Part shown: positions 16,175 through 24,935 of the stretch, one piece after another
Numbering within the stretch: position 1 is the first letter of the stretch
Layout of the letters: every line of letters begins with the position of its first letter
From: Acidovorax sp. A79
GTDB taxonomy: Bacteria > Pseudomonadota > Gammaproteobacteria > Burkholderiales > Burkholderiaceae_C
Assembly (NCBI RefSeq): GCF_041154505.1
Contig: NZ_AP028672.1
Span: forward strand, 1,067,001 to 1,131,000
Reading direction: 5' to 3'
Length of the DNA stretch: 64,000 bases
Notes under the pieces: generated by a model
What the model saw: the letters and a program-made list of their open reading frames with translations, nothing else
Told to the model about the DNA's origin: nothing
Databases searched by the model: none
Program-made: the position numbers and the translations under genes

Positions 16175-17431
16175 TCACTGCGGCAACAGGCCCAGGGCCT
16201 GGCGCAAGGTGGAGACGGCGGCCGCCGCATCGATGCGGGCACGCGCCAGCTGGCGCTCGGCCTGCACGGCTTCCAGCTCCACGCGCAGGCGCGTGGGCCA
16301 GTCGGCTTCGCCCAGGCGGAAGGCCTTGTCGACGAAACCGCGCGTATCGCGGGCCAGTGCCGCATGGCGGGCCATGGCGTCGCGCTGGGCTTGCGTGGCT
16401 TTCACGCGGGCCGTGGCCGCGGCCAGGTCGGCGGCCAGGCGGTCCTGCTCGGCGCGGGCGCGCACCTCGGCGTCCAGCGCGTCGGCACGGGCCGCTGTCT
16501 CCTTGGCGCGCGCCCGGTCGCCACCGCCCAGGGGCACGCGCACGCCGACCGTGAAGCTTTGGAGGTAGCGCTCGCCGGCCTGCTCGCGCCCGCGCGTGGC
16601 GGCCACGGTCAGCTCGGGGTTGGCACGGGTCTGCACGGCGGCCAGGTCGGCGGCGCGGCGCGCCACTGCGGCCTGGTCGTTCCAGTCCGCCACCGCCGGG
16701 TGGTCGGTGGGCAGGCCGGCTGCTGGCAGCGCTTCGGCCTCGGGCTCGGCACCGTCGGCCAGCACCCCGTTGCCGCCCCATGCCACCAGGGCTGCCTGGG
16801 CCACATCGCGTGCGCCCGTGGCCTCGGCCACCGCGGCTTCGGCCTGGGCCACGGCACCATCGGCCTGGGCCTGGTCGGCACGCGACATGTCTCCGGCCTG
16901 AAAGCGCCGCGCCACGTCGGCCGCCAGGCGCTGCGCGTTGTGCAGCCGGTCCTGCGCCAGGCCCAGTTCTGCCTGCGCGCGCTGCAGGGTCCACCAGGCC
17001 TCGCGCACGGCGGCGGCCAATTGCAGCTGCGCGGCCAGGCGGCGGCTTTCCACGGCCTTGATCTCGGCATCGCCCAGCGCGGCCTTGCGGGCGCGCTCGC
17101 CGGGCAGCCACAGCGGCAGGGCCACGCCCATCTCCACTTCGCGGTTGCCCTGGTTGCTGCCGGGGCGGTCGGTCTTGGCCTGCAGCTCCAGCGCGGCGGG
17201 TTCGGCCGTCCAGGACGATGCACCGCTGCGCGCGGCCTGTGCCGATTCGCGCCGCAGCGCGGCCGACTGCGCCTCGGGCTGGCGCTCCCAGGCCCTGTCG
17301 AACAAGGCCTTGAGCGTGAGCGGTGGCGCCGGCGTCTGGGCCAGCGCAGCACTGCCGGCCAGCGCCCACCCCAGGGCCACGGCCGCCATGCACAGCCGTG
17401 GTGTGTGGTTCGTTCTTCTCGTTCGTTGCAT
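16175..17431 (-). CDS. czcC: CzcC-type outer-membrane channel (TolC family)
   Basis: The outer-membrane factor of the metal efflux system, 418 residues. The ATG at 17429-17431 follows an AGAGGA site and opens a signal peptide ending near SAALAQ. Two homologous halves of the outer-membrane efflux (OEP) fold follow: the first around LFDRAWERQPEAQSAALRRES and LQLEAAVREAW-like helices, the second around ANPELTVAATRGREQAGERY and the strand VGVRVPLGGGDRARAKE. TolC-family proteins trimerise into a barrel plus periplasmic tunnel. It lies 37 bp before the CzcB-associated gene on the same strand. Confidence 0.9.
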   Translation of the reverse strand: MQRTRRTNHTPRLCMAAVALGWALAGSAALAQTPAPPLTLKALFDRAWERQPEAQSAALRRESAQAARSGASSWTAEPAALELQAKTDRPGSNQGNREVEMGVALPLWLPGERARKAALGDAEIKAVESRRLAAQLQLAAAVREAWWTLQRAQAELGLAQDRLHNAQRLAADVARRFQAGDMSRADQAQADGAVAQAEAAVAEATGARDVAQAALVAWGGNGVLADGAEPEAEALPAAGLPTDHPAVADWNDQAAVARRAADLAAVQTRANPELTVAATRGREQAGERYLQSFTVGVRVPLGGGDRARAKETAARADALDAEVRARAEQDRLAADLAAATARVKATQAQRDAMARHAALARDTRGFVDKAFRLGEADWPTRLRVELEAVQAERQLARARIDAAAAVSTLRQALGLLPQ

Positions 17432-17575
17432 CCGATTCCTCTGCAATGGCCGGGGGCCACGGGGTTGAAATCGGCAAGGCACGACGATGTCCGGCGCACA
17501 AGCACGCGCCGCCGCCGCTCGCGAGAGCTGCGTGGAATCGTCAGGAAGGGGCTACCCGGTGCCCCGCCTCGCCGC

Positions 17576-17953
17576 TCAGGCGAGGACGGACCAGTTGGGA
17601 CGTTCGGGGCGTGAGAGGGGTGGATGCACCCAGGCAGGTGCCACCAGGGAAACAGGGCGGGCGACCGAGACCACGATGGCCTGGGCACCCGCGCTCAGCG
17701 CCATGCCGCTGCCCACGCCGTGGCAGGCATGGCAGTCCATGTCGGCCGTGCCGGTGGTGGCCAGGGCCTTGTGGTCCTGAGTTTCGCTGGCCTGGGATGG
17801 CTCGGCCGGCACATCGGCCCGGTGCTCGTGCACATGGTGGCCAAAGTGCGATGCCTGCGGCGCTGCCTCGTGCCCGCAATACGGCGATGCAGCCGCCCAG
17901 ATGGACTGGAGCGGCATGAACAGCAGCAAAAAGACGAGGAGCAGGCGGCGCAT
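17576..17953 (-). CDS. czcI: CzcI-like exported protein, first gene of the metal-efflux operon
   Basis: A 125-residue exported protein. The ATG at 17951-17953 starts a hydrophobic signal (RRLLLVFLLLFMPLQSIWAA) followed by YCGHE, a His-rich part (SHFGHHVHEHR) and DMDCHACHG. This layout matches CzcI, the small periplasmic protein that begins the czcICBA operon of metal-resistant betaproteobacteria and influences its induction. It lies 144 bp upstream of czcC. The cysteines and histidines could bind Zn, Co or Cd. No CzcR/CzcS two-component genes are in the window, so the regulator must lie elsewhere. Confidence 0.8.
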   Translation of the reverse strand: MRRLLLVFLLLFMPLQSIWAAASPYCGHEAAPQASHFGHHVHEHRADVPAEPSQASETQDHKALATTGTADMDCHACHGVGSGMALSAGAQAIVVSVARPVSLVAPAWVHPPLSRPERPNWSVLA

Positions 17954-18068
17954 GGTGGTGTGCGCGCATTCTAGTGACAAGATGGCGCGGTGCAGCATGC
18001 GCAACCGTGCATATCCCCATGCGACCAAGGGGAAGACGGGAGCAGATGACCAAATCGTCATGTCGGCT

Positions 18069-18881
18069 TCATCCGGCCGCCACGAGAAACTGCGGCGTGC
18101 CGTCGCTGGCGCGCACTTCGGAACACTCCACACCCCACACGCGCGCGATCGCCGCCGCGTCCAGCGTTTGCCCCACGGACCCCACGTCGCAGCGCCCGGC
18201 CCCCATCAGCACCACGTCGTGCGCATAGCGCAGCGCCAGGTTCAGGTCGTGCAGCACCGCCACCACGCCGATGCCCTGCTCCACCGCCCAGCGGCGCACC
18301 AGGGCCATGGCCTGGTGCTGGTGCGCCAGGTCGAGCGCGGCGGTGGGCTCGTCGAGCAGCAGCCAGCGCGTGGCGCCATCGGGCCGGGGCTCCCAGATCT
18401 GCGCCAGCGCCCGGGCCAGGTGGGCGCGGGCCCGCTCGCCGCCCGACAAGGTGTTCACGCCGCGCGCCGCCAGGTGGACCACGCCGGTGGCCTCCATGGC
18501 ATCGCGGGCGATGCACGCCTCGTTCCGGCTGGGCGACTGGCGGTGCGGAAAGCGGCCCATCTCCACCACCTCCTGCACCGTGAAGTCGAAGGCCACCGCC
18601 GTCTCTTGCGGCAGCACGGCGCGCAGGCGCGCCAGCTCCAAGGCACCAACCGCAGTGAGCGCCCGGCCCCTCAGGCTGACCGAGCCCGAGCGCGGCGCGC
18701 GCTGGCCCGACAGCATGGACAGCAGCGTGGATTTGCCCGCGCCATTCGGCCCCAGGATGGCGGTGAAGCGGCCAGGCGCCAGGCGCGCATGCACGGTCGC
18801 CAGCAGCGGCAGGCCGGGCAGGCCCACCGCCAATTGATCGCACACCAGCGGATCGCCGGGATGGAGCGGGCCTGCTCTCAT
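18069..18881 (-). CDS. hmuV: Heme ABC transporter ATP-binding protein
   Basis: The ATPase of the heme importer HmuTUV, 270 residues, cytoplasmic. Walker A is GPNGAGKST (residues 44-52), the signature is LSGGE, Walker B is LLLDEPTAALD and the switch His is in AVLHDLNLALRYA. The Q-loop VLPQET is followed by FDFTVQEVVEMGRFPH, typical of the HmuV group. The ATG at 18879-18881 overlaps the hmuU stop (ATGA), so translation is coupled. It is the last gene of the heme operon; czcI starts 116 bp downstream on the same strand. Confidence 0.93.
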   Translation of the reverse strand: MRAGPLHPGDPLVCDQLAVGLPGLPLLATVHARLAPGRFTAILGPNGAGKSTLLSMLSGQRAPRSGSVSLRGRALTAVGALELARLRAVLPQETAVAFDFTVQEVVEMGRFPHRQSPSRNEACIARDAMEATGVVHLAARGVNTLSGGERARAHLARALAQIWEPRPDGATRWLLLDEPTAALDLAHQHQAMALVRRWAVEQGIGVVAVLHDLNLALRYAHDVVLMGAGRCDVGSVGQTLDAAAIARVWGVECSEVRASDGTPQFLVAAG

Positions 18882-19960
18882 ACCTTGCTCCTGAATTGGC
18901 GCAGCATGGCCAGGAACAAGGGCACACCGATGAAGGCGGTGAGCACGCCCAGCGGCAACTCGGCCGGCTTGACGATGGTGCGCGCCACCACGTCGGCCGC
19001 CAGCACCAGCGCGGCGCCCAGCAGGGCCGATCCCGGCAGCACCACGCGGTGATCCGGCCCGGCCACCAGGCGCACCCAGTGCGGCGCCACCAGGCCGATG
19101 AAGCCGATGATGCCGGTGGCCGCCGTGACGGCCCCCACGGCGAGCGCCGTCACCAGCACCGCCAGGCGCTTGGTGCGCTCCACCGGCACGCCCAGCAGCG
19201 CGGCCTGCGCCTCTCCCAGGGCAATCGCATTGAGCGGGCGCGCCAGCGCCAGGCCCAGGCCGCAGGCCACCGCCACGATGGATCCCACCAGCGCCACGGC
19301 GCTCCAGCGCGCGCCGCCCAGGCTGCCCAGCAGCCACATCTGGATGTTGCGCAGTTGCTCGTCGGTGGAGATGAAGTTGAGGTAGCCCAGCCCCGCCAGC
19401 GCCAGCGCATTGACCGCCACGCCCGCCAGCAGCATCAGCCCCATGCGCGTGGCGCCATCGGCTTGCGCCAGCCCATAGATCAGCGCCGTGACCACCAGGC
19501 CACCGCCAAAGGCCATGGTCACCAGCGACCAACTGCCCAGCGTGCGCGGCATGTCGGGCAGCCAGTGCATGCCGAGCACGATGGTGAGCGCAGCAGCCAG
19601 CGCGGCGCCGCTGCTCACGCCGATCAGGCCGGGGTCGGCCAGCGGGTTGCGAAACAGCCCCTGCATCAGCGCACCCGCCAGCCCCAGGCCCGCCCCGGCC
19701 GCCACGCCCATCAACAGGCGTGGCAGCCGGATGTTGATGAACACCAGGTATTCCGGTGCCTGTTCGGCAGAAGGCGCCAGCCCCACGGCCTGCAGCAGCA
19801 CCTGCCACAGCTGGGCGGGCGCGATGGCGTACGCGCCCTGGGTGCTGGCCCAGGCCAAGGCCAGCACCACCAGTGCCGAGCCCACGGTCAGCGCGGTGCG
19901 GGGCGACAGGCGCCCCGCGGTCCAGCGCGCACCCGGCTGCGCCACGGACAGGCCGCTCAC
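18878..19960 (-). CDS. hmuU: Heme ABC transporter permease (FecCD family)
   Basis: Inner-membrane permease of 360 residues with about ten transmembrane helices. FecCD hallmarks are present: YLVFINIRLPRLLMGVAAGAGLGLAGALMQGLFRNPLADPGLIGVSSGAA near the N-terminus and GIIGFIGLVAPHWVRLVAGPDHR toward the C-terminus, which contacts the ATPase. The start is a GTG at 19958-19960 that overlaps the hmuT stop (GTGA). A much longer upstream extension in this frame lacks homology and is antisense-like. It works with HmuT and HmuV to move heme from periplasm to cytoplasm. Confidence 0.92.
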   Translation of the reverse strand: MSGLSVAQPGARWTAGRLSPRTALTVGSALVVLALAWASTQGAYAIAPAQLWQVLLQAVGLAPSAEQAPEYLVFINIRLPRLLMGVAAGAGLGLAGALMQGLFRNPLADPGLIGVSSGAALAAALTIVLGMHWLPDMPRTLGSWSLVTMAFGGGLVVTALIYGLAQADGATRMGLMLLAGVAVNALALAGLGYLNFISTDEQLRNIQMWLLGSLGGARWSAVALVGSIVAVACGLGLALARPLNAIALGEAQAALLGVPVERTKRLAVLVTALAVGAVTAATGIIGFIGLVAPHWVRLVAGPDHRVVLPGSALLGAALVLAADVVARTIVKPAELPLGVLTAFIGVPLFLAMLRQFRSKV

Positions 19961-20841
19961 GCCGTGATCGCCTGCATGCGGGTGTGCACCTCGCGCACGG
20001 CCCCGGGCAGGCGCGGACCAAAGCCCAGCAGCTGGCTGGCCTCCATCGTCACCAGGGCCTTGTGGCGGAAAGCGGGCGTGAGCGCCAGTTCCGGCCGCTG
20101 CCAGAACGCGGCCTCGCCGCCCAGCGCCTCGATGCCCTGCGTGCTGTTGAGCAGCACCTCGGGCGCGGCGCTGGCCATGGCCTCGGCCGTGAGCGGCCGG
20201 TAGCCCGCGAACTGCGTGATGGCGTTGGTGCCGCCCGCAAAGCGGATCAGCGCATCGGCCGCCGTGCCGGTGCCCGCCACCATGGGGCTGCCGCCGTGCG
20301 ACAGGATGAAGATCGCGCGCGGGCGGCGCGCGGACGCGGCCACCAGCTTGTGCACCGCCGCCCACTGCGCATCCAGGTCCGCCTGCAGGGCCGTGGCCTC
20401 GCGCTCGCGGCCGGCCACGCGGCCCACGGTGGCCACCTTGCGCTGCACTTCGTCCCAGGTGTGGTCGGCCTTGACCAGCTCCACCCGCACCCCGGCGCTG
20501 CGCACCTGGTCCAGCACCACGGGCGGGCCGGCCTCGGTGGTGCCCACCACGGCGTCGGGCTTGAGGGACAGCAGCCCCTCGGCCGAGAGCTGGCGCATGT
20601 AGCCGACCTTGGCGGTCTTGAGCGCGGCCTCGGGGAACAGGCTGGTGGTGTCGGTGCCCACCAGCTGGCCTTGCGCGCCCAGCAGGTAGACCACCTCGGT
20701 CAACGCACCGCCCAGCGAGACGATGCGCGCCGGGCTGGCCGCGACTGCGCGCTCCGCGCCCACCACAGACAGCAGCGGCAGCGCTGCCATGCCGCGCAGC
20801 AGCTGCCTGCGCGCCGTGTCGGTCAGGCCATCACGCAGCAT
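19957..20841 (-). CDS. hmuT: Periplasmic heme-binding protein
   Basis: The substrate-binding protein of the importer, 294 residues. The ATG at 20839-20841 sits behind a GAGGTGG site and overlaps the end of hmuS. A signal peptide spans about residues 1-35 (LLRGMAALPLLSVVGAERAVAA). The class III binding fold follows: RIVSLGGALTEVVYLLG, then the segment VGYMRQLSAEGLLSLKPD. The Tyr at precursor position 81 corresponds to the heme-iron ligand of PhuT/ShuT. The C-terminal lobe contains RPLTAEAMASAAPEVLL. Confidence 0.92.
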   Translation of the reverse strand: MLRDGLTDTARRQLLRGMAALPLLSVVGAERAVAASPARIVSLGGALTEVVYLLGAQGQLVGTDTTSLFPEAALKTAKVGYMRQLSAEGLLSLKPDAVVGTTEAGPPVVLDQVRSAGVRVELVKADHTWDEVQRKVATVGRVAGREREATALQADLDAQWAAVHKLVAASARRPRAIFILSHGGSPMVAGTGTAADALIRFAGGTNAITQFAGYRPLTAEAMASAAPEVLLNSTQGIEALGGEAAFWQRPELALTPAFRHKALVTMEASQLLGFGPRLPGAVREVHTRMQAITA

Positions 20842-21964
20842 GGACCACCTCATCTTGCTGCGCCTGCGGCAGCCGCGCCACCAGGTCGCGCCAGCCCTGC
20901 AGCTCGGGCTTGCCGGGCTTGCGCGCACCGAAGAACATGGCCATCAGCTCGCCCGCATGGTCGAACGCCTCGACGGAGGTGACGACGCCATCGGCCGTCG
21001 GCTTTTCCACCACCCACACGCTGGCCACCATGTCGGTGCGCAGGTGCAGGTTGAAGCCTGCGTCCAGCACGTTGATCCACTGGGCGTGCGGTGTGTCGAG
21101 CGGCTTTATGTTGCGCACCGGCCCGGTGTGGATCTGGATGCAGCCGCCGCTGCCCACGAACACCATGATGGGCAGTCCGTCCACCGCGGCCTCGTCCAGC
21201 AGGCGCGATACCGCTTGCGGTTCGGCGCGCCACGCGAACTGGCCTTCGACCAGGCGAAAGCTCTGCTGACGCTCCACGCCGAATTTCCTGGTCAGGCCGA
21301 AGAACTCGTGTGTGTCCTGCATGGCACCCCAGGCCTCGCGCAGGCCGTCGGCGTCGATGTCGGGATCGGGCCGCACCGCTTCCGGCGCGGGCGCCTTGCC
21401 GAACACATAGCCCGCGCTGGGCTGCGCGAAGCGGCTCACCACCGCATCGAACGCCGCCAGGTCGGTCGCTTCGCGGGTAAAGATCTTGTGCACGGCACGG
21501 CCGCTGGCGTTGTAGAACTGCAGGCTGCGCGACGGCGGCCTGGCGGGGTCGTTGGCCAGCTCGGTCACGGCAAAGCCAGCATGCCACTGCGCGAAGAACA
21601 GGCGCAGATCGATGTCTTCGCCCAGCGCGATGCCCACCGGGCCTGTGGCCGACACGTTGGTGTAAATGCCGGTCTTCTCATGCACCACGCCTTCATTGCG
21701 CGTGAGGGCCATCAAGGGGCCGCAGGCCTCGAGCGCCTGCAGCATCTCCAGCCACGAACCCTGCAGCGGCACGGCCTTGAGCGGGTGGCCGTGCTCGCCC
21801 GCGTGGGCCGCCACCGCAGCGCCTTCCGAGAGCCCCAGGCTCTCGGCCGCCTCCTTGGCGCGCTTGCCGGCAGCACGTGCGGTGGCGAACTGCGCGCGAA
21901 TGTCGGGTGCGGCCAGGGGCGCGGAGGCCGGATTGCCCGGGTTGTTCGTCACGGCGCGGCTCAT
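20831..21964 (-). CDS. hmuS: Hemin-degrading / heme-trafficking factor HmuS
   Basis: Cytoplasmic heme-handling protein (HemS/ChuS/PhuS family), 377 residues. It has the duplicated two-domain layout: first half with LKAVPLQGSWLEMLQALEACGPLMALTRNEGVVHEKTG, second half with LPIMVFVGSGGCIQIHTGPVRNIKPL and the closing LHLRTDMVASVWVVEKPT. The HexN-like His seen in KAVPLQ-adjacent and HEKTG segments may ligand heme. The ATG at 21962-21964 overlaps the previous stop (ATGA), and its own end overlaps hmuT. Members store and deliver heme or release its iron. Confidence 0.92.
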   Translation of the reverse strand: MSRAVTNNPGNPASAPLAAPDIRAQFATARAAGKRAKEAAESLGLSEGAAVAAHAGEHGHPLKAVPLQGSWLEMLQALEACGPLMALTRNEGVVHEKTGIYTNVSATGPVGIALGEDIDLRLFFAQWHAGFAVTELANDPARPPSRSLQFYNASGRAVHKIFTREATDLAAFDAVVSRFAQPSAGYVFGKAPAPEAVRPDPDIDADGLREAWGAMQDTHEFFGLTRKFGVERQQSFRLVEGQFAWRAEPQAVSRLLDEAAVDGLPIMVFVGSGGCIQIHTGPVRNIKPLDTPHAQWINVLDAGFNLHLRTDMVASVWVVEKPTADGVVTSVEAFDHAGELMAMFFGARKPGKPELQGWRDLVARLPQAQQDEVVHAA

Positions 21965-22317
21965 TGCACGGCCTCCGGCGCGGTGTGCCACAGCACGCGG
22001 CGCTGCTCTGCGGCCACCAGTGCGGCGCTGGCGGCGGTGTCCTGGCGCGCCTTGCACTGCTGTTCCCAACGGCCCTGCAGGCTCCAGACCACCGTGCGGA
22101 AGTGAGCGGTGAAGCCGTCGGCGTCGGCCAGCATCTGCAGGTTGGCCGATATCTTGCGGCCCATGGCGTCGCGGTGGGTGTCGCAGCAGGCCTGCACGTA
22201 GCCCGTCATCAGGGCGAGCGTGCCGGCCAGCAGCGCCTCGGCGCACGGCAGGCTGTACTCCTCGTCGCAGTGGGCGCTGGCCTCGGAGGCATTGGAAGGG
22301 TCGGGAACGTGGCTCAT
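21961..22317 (-). CDS. Conserved-looking hypothetical protein in the heme operon
   Basis: Function unknown. The 118-residue soluble protein begins at ATG 22315-22317 with a strong AAGGAGA site. It contains three Cys in short patterns (ASAHCDEEYSLPC and YVQACCDTH), an HRDAMGRKISANLQ helix and a C-terminal helix rich in Ala and Gln (CKARQDTAASAALVAAEQRR). No signal peptide or membrane segment. It lies 47 bp after the receptor gene and overlaps hmuS by four bases, so it is produced with the heme-uptake proteins and probably serves them, perhaps as a cytoplasmic heme-binding or sensing helper. Confidence 0.8.
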   Translation of the reverse strand: MSHVPDPSNASEASAHCDEEYSLPCAEALLAGTLALMTGYVQACCDTHRDAMGRKISANLQMLADADGFTAHFRTVVWSLQGRWEQQCKARQDTAASAALVAAEQRRVLWHTAPEAVQ

Positions 22318-22364
22318 GGGTGTTCTCCTTGATGGGTGGCCTTGGAACGTGTTCACGTGGGTGC

Positions 22365-24644
22365 TCAGAAGTCCGCCACCAGCGACACCCGCACGGAGCG
22401 GCCGGGCTGGCTGTAGGCGTCGATGAAGTTGGCGTTGGCGGCCAGGCCGCGCACGTCGGCCCAGCGCCAGTGTTTCCTGTCGGTCAGGTTGTAGATGCCG
22501 AGGTTCAGGCGCAGGTCCTTGCGGATGCGCCACTGGCCCGACAGGTCGAGCACCGTGTACGACGGCGTGAGGTACTGCGTGCTGCCCGTCGCCACGGTCA
22601 CGTCGCTGGCCTTCTTGGCCGCGCTGTGGGTGGCATCCAGGCGCGCCATCCAGTGGCCGGTGTCGTAGCGCAGGCCGGCAGACAGGCGCGATGGGTCCAC
22701 CGTGTTCACCGGCCTGCCGGTGGCGGTATCGCGCCCGCGCGTCTGGCCGTAGCTGAACGGCGATGTCCATTGCCCGCCGGCCCACCGGCCCCAGCGCATG
22801 TCGCCCTTGACCTCGAAGCCGCTGAGCTTGACGCGGCCGATGTTGACCGACTGGAACACCAGCGGGTTGCCCGGCGCACCGGTGCCGCCCACTTGGCGCA
22901 GGTCCTCGATGAAGTCCTTGTAGCGGCCGGTGAAGGCGGCGGCCTCGATGGAAAGGCTCTCCAAACGGCCGCGCACGCCCAGCTCGAAGTTCTGGCTCTT
23001 TTCGGGGCGCAGGTTGGCGTTGGGCACGGTCTTGTAATTGCTGACCGGGTTCTCGAAGAAGGCGTTGACCTGACCCGCGTTGGGCGCACGAAAGCCCGCC
23101 GCGTAGTTGCCGAACACGCTCCACTGCTCGCTGGCGCGGTACAGCACGCCGAACTTGGGCGAGGTGGCATTGCCCGACAGGGACACGGCCTGCGCGCCAA
23201 AGCCCGCCTGGTCGGCCTTGATGCGGAAGCTGTCGAAGCGCACGCCCGGCGTGATGCTCCAGGGGCCGGTCACGAACTCGTCCTGCACATACAGGGCCGC
23301 GCTTGTCTCGGTGGTGTCCGGAAAGCGCTTGAGCGGGAAGGTCTCGCCCACGGGCGGGGTCACGCCGGTCTGCAGGTTCTCGACCTTGGCCGACGTGTAG
23401 TCGAAGCCGTAGGTGATCTTCTGTACCAGACCACCAGGGCCTGCGCGCAGCACCTTGCTGCCCTGCAGGTTGGCCTGCCAGGTGCGCTCGTCGTAGGTCA
23501 CGTCGCGCACGCGGTCGGCGGCGGTGTTGCGGTCCTCGGTGACGTACTCGCGCGAGTGGGAATCCTGAAAGCTCAGCGTCGCCTTCAGGTCGTCGGCAAA
23601 GGCGGAGTTCACGCGCCACGAGCCCTCCCACGTCGCACGGCTGCGCTGCATGTCGGTGAACGACGTGGAGCCCAGCACGGACGCGGCGGCCAGCGGCGGC
23701 TTGGAGCGCGCGGTGAGCAGCCCGTAGTCGGAGTTCTTGTCCACATGCTCCAGCGTGAACACATGGCGCTGGCCGCCGCCGGGCGTGAGGATGACCTTGC
23801 CCAGCAGCGCGCCGCTCTGGTCCTTTTGCGGGTTGGGACGGGTGCGGTCGGCATTGGCCGCGCTGTTGGTACCCATGTTGTCGAGCTCGCTGGCGCGCGT
23901 GACGTTGCCGCCCAGCAGCCACTGCACCGTGTCGCCCGCCTTGCCCGCCACCGTGGCGCCCACGCGCTTGCCGTGGTCGTCGCCGTCGTAGCCCACGCTC
24001 ACACGCCCGCCGATGCGCTTGTCGCCATCGAGGAAGGCCGATGGTTCGGCCGTGATGAAGTTGACCAGGCCCGCCATGCCGTCCGACCCGTACAGCGCCG
24101 ACGTGGCGCCGCGCACGACCTCGATGCGCTGCAGCAGGCCGATGTCCAGGTAGTCGCGCCCGAAGGCGTTGGCGCTGAAGACGTAGCTGCGCGGCAGGCG
24201 GATCCCGTCCACCATCATCAGCACGCGGTTGCCGTCCAGGCCGCGGATGTTGAAGCCCGCGTTCTGCTCGCGCCCCGTGGAGCCGCTGGCCAGCGTGAAG
24301 CGCGCGGGCGAGCGGGTGACGGACACGTTGGGCAGTTCACGCGCCACATCACGGATGTCGCGCACCTGGCCTTCTTCGATGGCCTGCGCGTTGATCACGT
24401 CGATGCTCATGGGCAACTCGTCGCGGTCCTGCTCGCTGCGCGAGCCGCTGATGACCACCTCCTTGAGCGCCGGGCCGGCAGCGATCAGTTGCGCCACGTC
24501 CTGCGCATGCGCGCTGCCGATGGCGGCACATGCACAGGCCACCAGCCACGTGAGCGGCCGCAGACGGCCTTGCAGCCATTGATCGGAGGGGTGCGCCTGT
24601 GCGCGCCGGGAAGAAAACGGAGGGGTACGGAATGCCTGCGCCAC
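22365..24644 (-). CDS. hmuR: TonB-dependent heme/hemoglobin receptor
   Basis: Outer-membrane receptor of 759 residues that takes up heme using TonB energy. The start is a GTG at 24642-24644 nine bases after AAGGA. The signal peptide ends near GSAHAQ. A TonB-box-like strand (LKEVVISGSRSEQD) precedes the plug (LPMSIDVINAQAIEEGQVRDIRDVAREL, then IRGLDGNRVLMMVDG and VVRGATSALYGSDGMAG). The barrel contains FRAP in GFRAPNAGQV followed by NLRPEKSQNFELG, the motif pair characteristic of heme receptors, and it ends in a terminal Phe. A Fur-type palindrome lies about 115 bp upstream. The downstream genes are the heme transport operon. Confidence 0.92.
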   Translation of the reverse strand: MAQAFRTPPFSSRRAQAHPSDQWLQGRLRPLTWLVACACAAIGSAHAQDVAQLIAAGPALKEVVISGSRSEQDRDELPMSIDVINAQAIEEGQVRDIRDVARELPNVSVTRSPARFTLASGSTGREQNAGFNIRGLDGNRVLMMVDGIRLPRSYVFSANAFGRDYLDIGLLQRIEVVRGATSALYGSDGMAGLVNFITAEPSAFLDGDKRIGGRVSVGYDGDDHGKRVGATVAGKAGDTVQWLLGGNVTRASELDNMGTNSAANADRTRPNPQKDQSGALLGKVILTPGGGQRHVFTLEHVDKNSDYGLLTARSKPPLAAASVLGSTSFTDMQRSRATWEGSWRVNSAFADDLKATLSFQDSHSREYVTEDRNTAADRVRDVTYDERTWQANLQGSKVLRAGPGGLVQKITYGFDYTSAKVENLQTGVTPPVGETFPLKRFPDTTETSAALYVQDEFVTGPWSITPGVRFDSFRIKADQAGFGAQAVSLSGNATSPKFGVLYRASEQWSVFGNYAAGFRAPNAGQVNAFFENPVSNYKTVPNANLRPEKSQNFELGVRGRLESLSIEAAAFTGRYKDFIEDLRQVGGTGAPGNPLVFQSVNIGRVKLSGFEVKGDMRWGRWAGGQWTSPFSYGQTRGRDTATGRPVNTVDPSRLSAGLRYDTGHWMARLDATHSAAKKASDVTVATGSTQYLTPSYTVLDLSGQWRIRKDLRLNLGIYNLTDRKHWRWADVRGLAANANFIDAYSQPGRSVRVSLVADF

Positions 24645-24758
24645 GGAGGGGAGTCCTTCTCTGAAACGACAACGAATACAGAGCTGGCTCCATGCAGACG
24701 GTCCTGGCTTCTGCGGGCAGCAGAAAGGGCCGTTGTGGCTGGCTGATGGGGTGAATTA

Positions 24759-24777
24759 TATGAGAATAATTCTCAAT
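24759..24777 (-). promoter_or_regulatory. Fur box upstream of the heme-uptake operon
   Basis: TGAGAATAATTCTCA (24761-24775) is a perfect 7-1-7 palindrome with flanking A/T, matching the Fur consensus half-site spacing. It lies about 117 bp before the hmuR start, where the operon promoter should be, so iron repression by Fur is expected. Confidence 0.85.
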
Positions 24778-24837
24778 ACGTAATCAGATTTACAACCACA
24801 AGGCACCAGCCGCTCCCCAAGACACGGCGGGCCCACG

Positions 24838-24874
24838 AAAAAAAGCGACCGGCCGCACAACACAGCCGGTCGCT
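24838..24874 (-). terminator. Rho-independent terminator after ahpF
   Basis: On the minus strand the hairpin AGCGACCGGC/GCCGGTCGCT (11-nt loop) is followed by seven T. It lies 62 bp after the ahpF stop and ahead of the hmuR promoter. Confidence 0.88.
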
Positions 24875-24880
24875 CATCTA

Positions 24881-24914
24881 TTGATAGCTTCCAGCGCTTT
24901 ACCATCAAGCGCTG
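24881..24914 (-). repeat. Hairpin repeat element, copy 3 (opposite orientation)
   Basis: An 8-bp inverted repeat, CAGCGCTT/AAGCGCTG, with a 7-nt loop and the flanking GATAGCTT match the family read on the minus strand. It sits between the ahpF stop and its terminator. Confidence 0.7.
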
Positions 24915-24935
24915 CAGGCCATTTTCAATCAAACA

